A stretch of DNA of 64,000 nt, from the NCBI RefSeq assembly GCF_029227915.1, contig NC_079888.1:20316001-20380000 (forward strand). Reading direction: 5' to 3'. How positions within the stretch are numbered: the first letter of the stretch is position 1; every line of letters starts with the position of its first letter. This document shows positions 62,271-64,000 of the stretch, in pieces. This DNA comes from Hydractinia symbiolongicarpus (Eukaryota > Cnidaria > Hydrozoa > Anthoathecata > Hydractiniidae). The notes under the pieces were generated by a model. The model saw only the letters and a list, made by a program, of their open reading frames with translations, was not told where the DNA came from and made no database searches. A program made the position numbers and the translations under genes.

Positions 62271-64000
62271 TTTGAGTTACAACGGTTGGGTCACATTTTC
62301 GTACCAACATGTATTTAGCGATATTTTTTTGATATTACTAGGTTGCATCGCTTTTAACAATGAAACGTTGACTGTGGGACTTAATTGAACTAACTTTGGA
62401 CTGTGACCTGATAAATGTGATAAATGAGACAATTGGACTCCAAGAAATAACATTCTTGTCAATTTGACGTGATTGCCGGAACTCAGCGATTACACTGGGC
62501 ACTGTGGTAGCGCTTCATTTAACAATTAAGCTAAAAAAAGTCATTTTTTTACTGTGGGACCTATCCTAGCCGTTAGCGCGCGTTGAAGAAAAAGCGACAG
62601 TTTCAAAAACTACATTTCATTGACTTTCTAACGGTGTCAGTCCGTTTGTGTTACAACGGTTGGGTCACATATTCGTAACAACATGTATTTAGCGATATTT
62701 TTCTGATATTACCAGGTTGCATCGCTTTTAACTATGAAACGTTGACTGTAGGACTTAATTGAACTAACTTTGAACTGTGACCTGATAAATGTGATAAATG
62801 AGACAATTGGACACCAAGAAATAACATTCTTCTTAATTTGACATGATTGCCGAAACTCAGCGATTACACTGGGCTCTGTGGTAGCGCTTCATTTAAGAAT
62901 TAAGTTAAAAAAAGTCATTTTTTTTATTGTGGGACCAATCCTAGACGTTATCGCGCCCTGAGAAAATAGCGACAGTTTCAAAAACTAAATTTCATTGTCT
63001 TTCTAATGGTGTCAGTCCGTTTGAGTTTCAACGGTTGTGTCACATATTCGTACCAACATGTATTTAGCGATATTTTTTTTAAAATTACTAGGTTGCATCG
63101 CTTTTAACAATGAAACGTTGACTGTGGAACTTAATTGAACTAACTTTGGACAGTGACCTGATAAATGTGATAAATGAGACAATTGGACTCCAAAAAATAA
63201 CATTCTTGTTAACTTGACGTGATTGCCGGAACTCAGCGATTACACTGGGCTCTGTGGTAGCGCTTCATTTAAGAATTAAGATAAAAAAGTCATTTTTTTA
63301 TTGCGGGACCAATCCTAGCCATTATCTCGCGCTGAAAAAATAGCGGCAGTTTCGAAAACTACATTTCATTGACTTTCTAACGGTGTCAGTCCGTTTGAGT
63401 TACAACGGTTGGGTCACATATTCGTACCAACATGTATTTAGCGATATTTTTCTGATATTACTAGGTTGCATCGCTTTTAACAATGAAACGATTGACTGTG
63501 GGACTTAATTGAGCTAACTTTGGACTGTGACCTGATAAATGTGATAAATGAGACAATTGGACTCCAAGAAATAACATTCTTGTTAATTTGACGTTATTGC
63601 CGGAACTCAGCGATTACACTGGGCACTGTGGTAGCGTTTCATTTAAAAATTAAGATACAAAATGTCATTTTTTTATTGTGGGACCAATCCTAGCCGTTAT
63701 AGCGCGCTAAAGAAATAGCGACAGTTTCAAGAACTACATTTCATTGACTTTCTAACGGTGTCAGTCCGTTTGAGTTACAACGGTTCGGTCACATATTCGT
63801 ACCAACATGTATTTAGCGATATTTTTCTGATATTACTAGGTTGCATCGCTTTTAACTATGAAACGATTGACTGTGGGACTTAATTGAGCTAACTTTGGAC
63901 TGTCACCTGATAAATATGATAAGGGAGACAATTGGACTCCAAGAAAAAACATTCTTCTTAATTTTACATGATTGCCGAAACTCAGCGATTACACTGGGCT
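62271..64000 (+). repeat. Satellite tract at the right edge of the window
   Basis: About 4.6 monomers without a gene. From about 63.28 kb to the end the sequence matches 51.69-52.4 kb (CTGAAAAAATAGCGG at 63332 and 51741, an offset of 31 monomers), so a further partial copy of the macro-unit starts here. The array runs off the window. Confidence 0.9.

Noticed and set aside
17061-64000. tRNA, rRNA, snRNA or other host genes in the long satellite blocks
   Set aside because: I scanned for breaks in the 373-bp period beyond the two elements and saw none; the whole stretch is accounted for by monomers.

Overview
The window is eukaryotic repetitive DNA with no host gene that I can recognise. About 56.5 kb of the 64 kb is one AT-rich satellite family: head-to-tail monomers of about 372-374 bp, roughly 150 of them, all in the same orientation. 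Two damaged copies of a CR1-like (Jockey-superfamily, APE-endonuclease type) non-LTR retrotransposon interrupt it. The family traits are an esterase-like ORF1, an EN-RT ORF2, the C-terminal Cys-x-Cys-x2-Cys tail and an A-rich 3' end. They suggest an invertebrate metazoan; elements of this look are common in cnidarians and other invertebrates, but the species cannot be fixed from this sequence. The array could be centromeric, pericentromeric or other heterochromatin.

Layout: 1-6879 satellite (block A, with a tandemly duplicated 4-monomer unit at about 1.8-4.4 kb); 6880-10030 retrotransposon copy 1 (only the last codons of ORF1, then ORF2); 10031-12686 satellite (block B, with a duplicated dimer); 12687-17060 retrotransposon copy 2 (most of ORF1 plus ORF2); 17061-64000 satellite (block C). 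Block C is a patchwork of higher-order repeats: a trimer unit of about 1.12 kb (18.7-21.1 kb), an 8-monomer unit of 2989 bp present twice (about 21.2-27.3 kb), partial copies of it at 27.3-32.9 kb, a macro-unit repeated at 39.5, 47.4 and 57.1 kb with offsets of 7856 and about 9727 bp, and a 4-monomer unit of about 1495 bp repeated nearly three times (58.0-62.3 kb).

Main result: the two retrotransposon copies look like the product of segmental duplication inside the satellite array, not of two insertions. They share the same 3' junction, the same ORF2 frameshift just after the YADD box, and about 1 kb of 3' satellite flank with private variants. The flank has diverged about as much as the element itself (about 1 percent by eye). 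Each copy then gained its own stop codon. The left end of copy 1 is therefore better read as a duplication or deletion breakpoint than as a simple 5' truncation. The original insertion (copy 2) is bounded by a 34-bp near-identical duplication of satellite sequence whose ends fall in the two arms of a short inverted repeat present in the monomers.

Neither element copy encodes an intact ORF2, so both are probably immobile. Nothing in the window behaves as a conventional gene set; what acts here is satellite amplification and homogenisation, which has carried along a dead retrotransposon.
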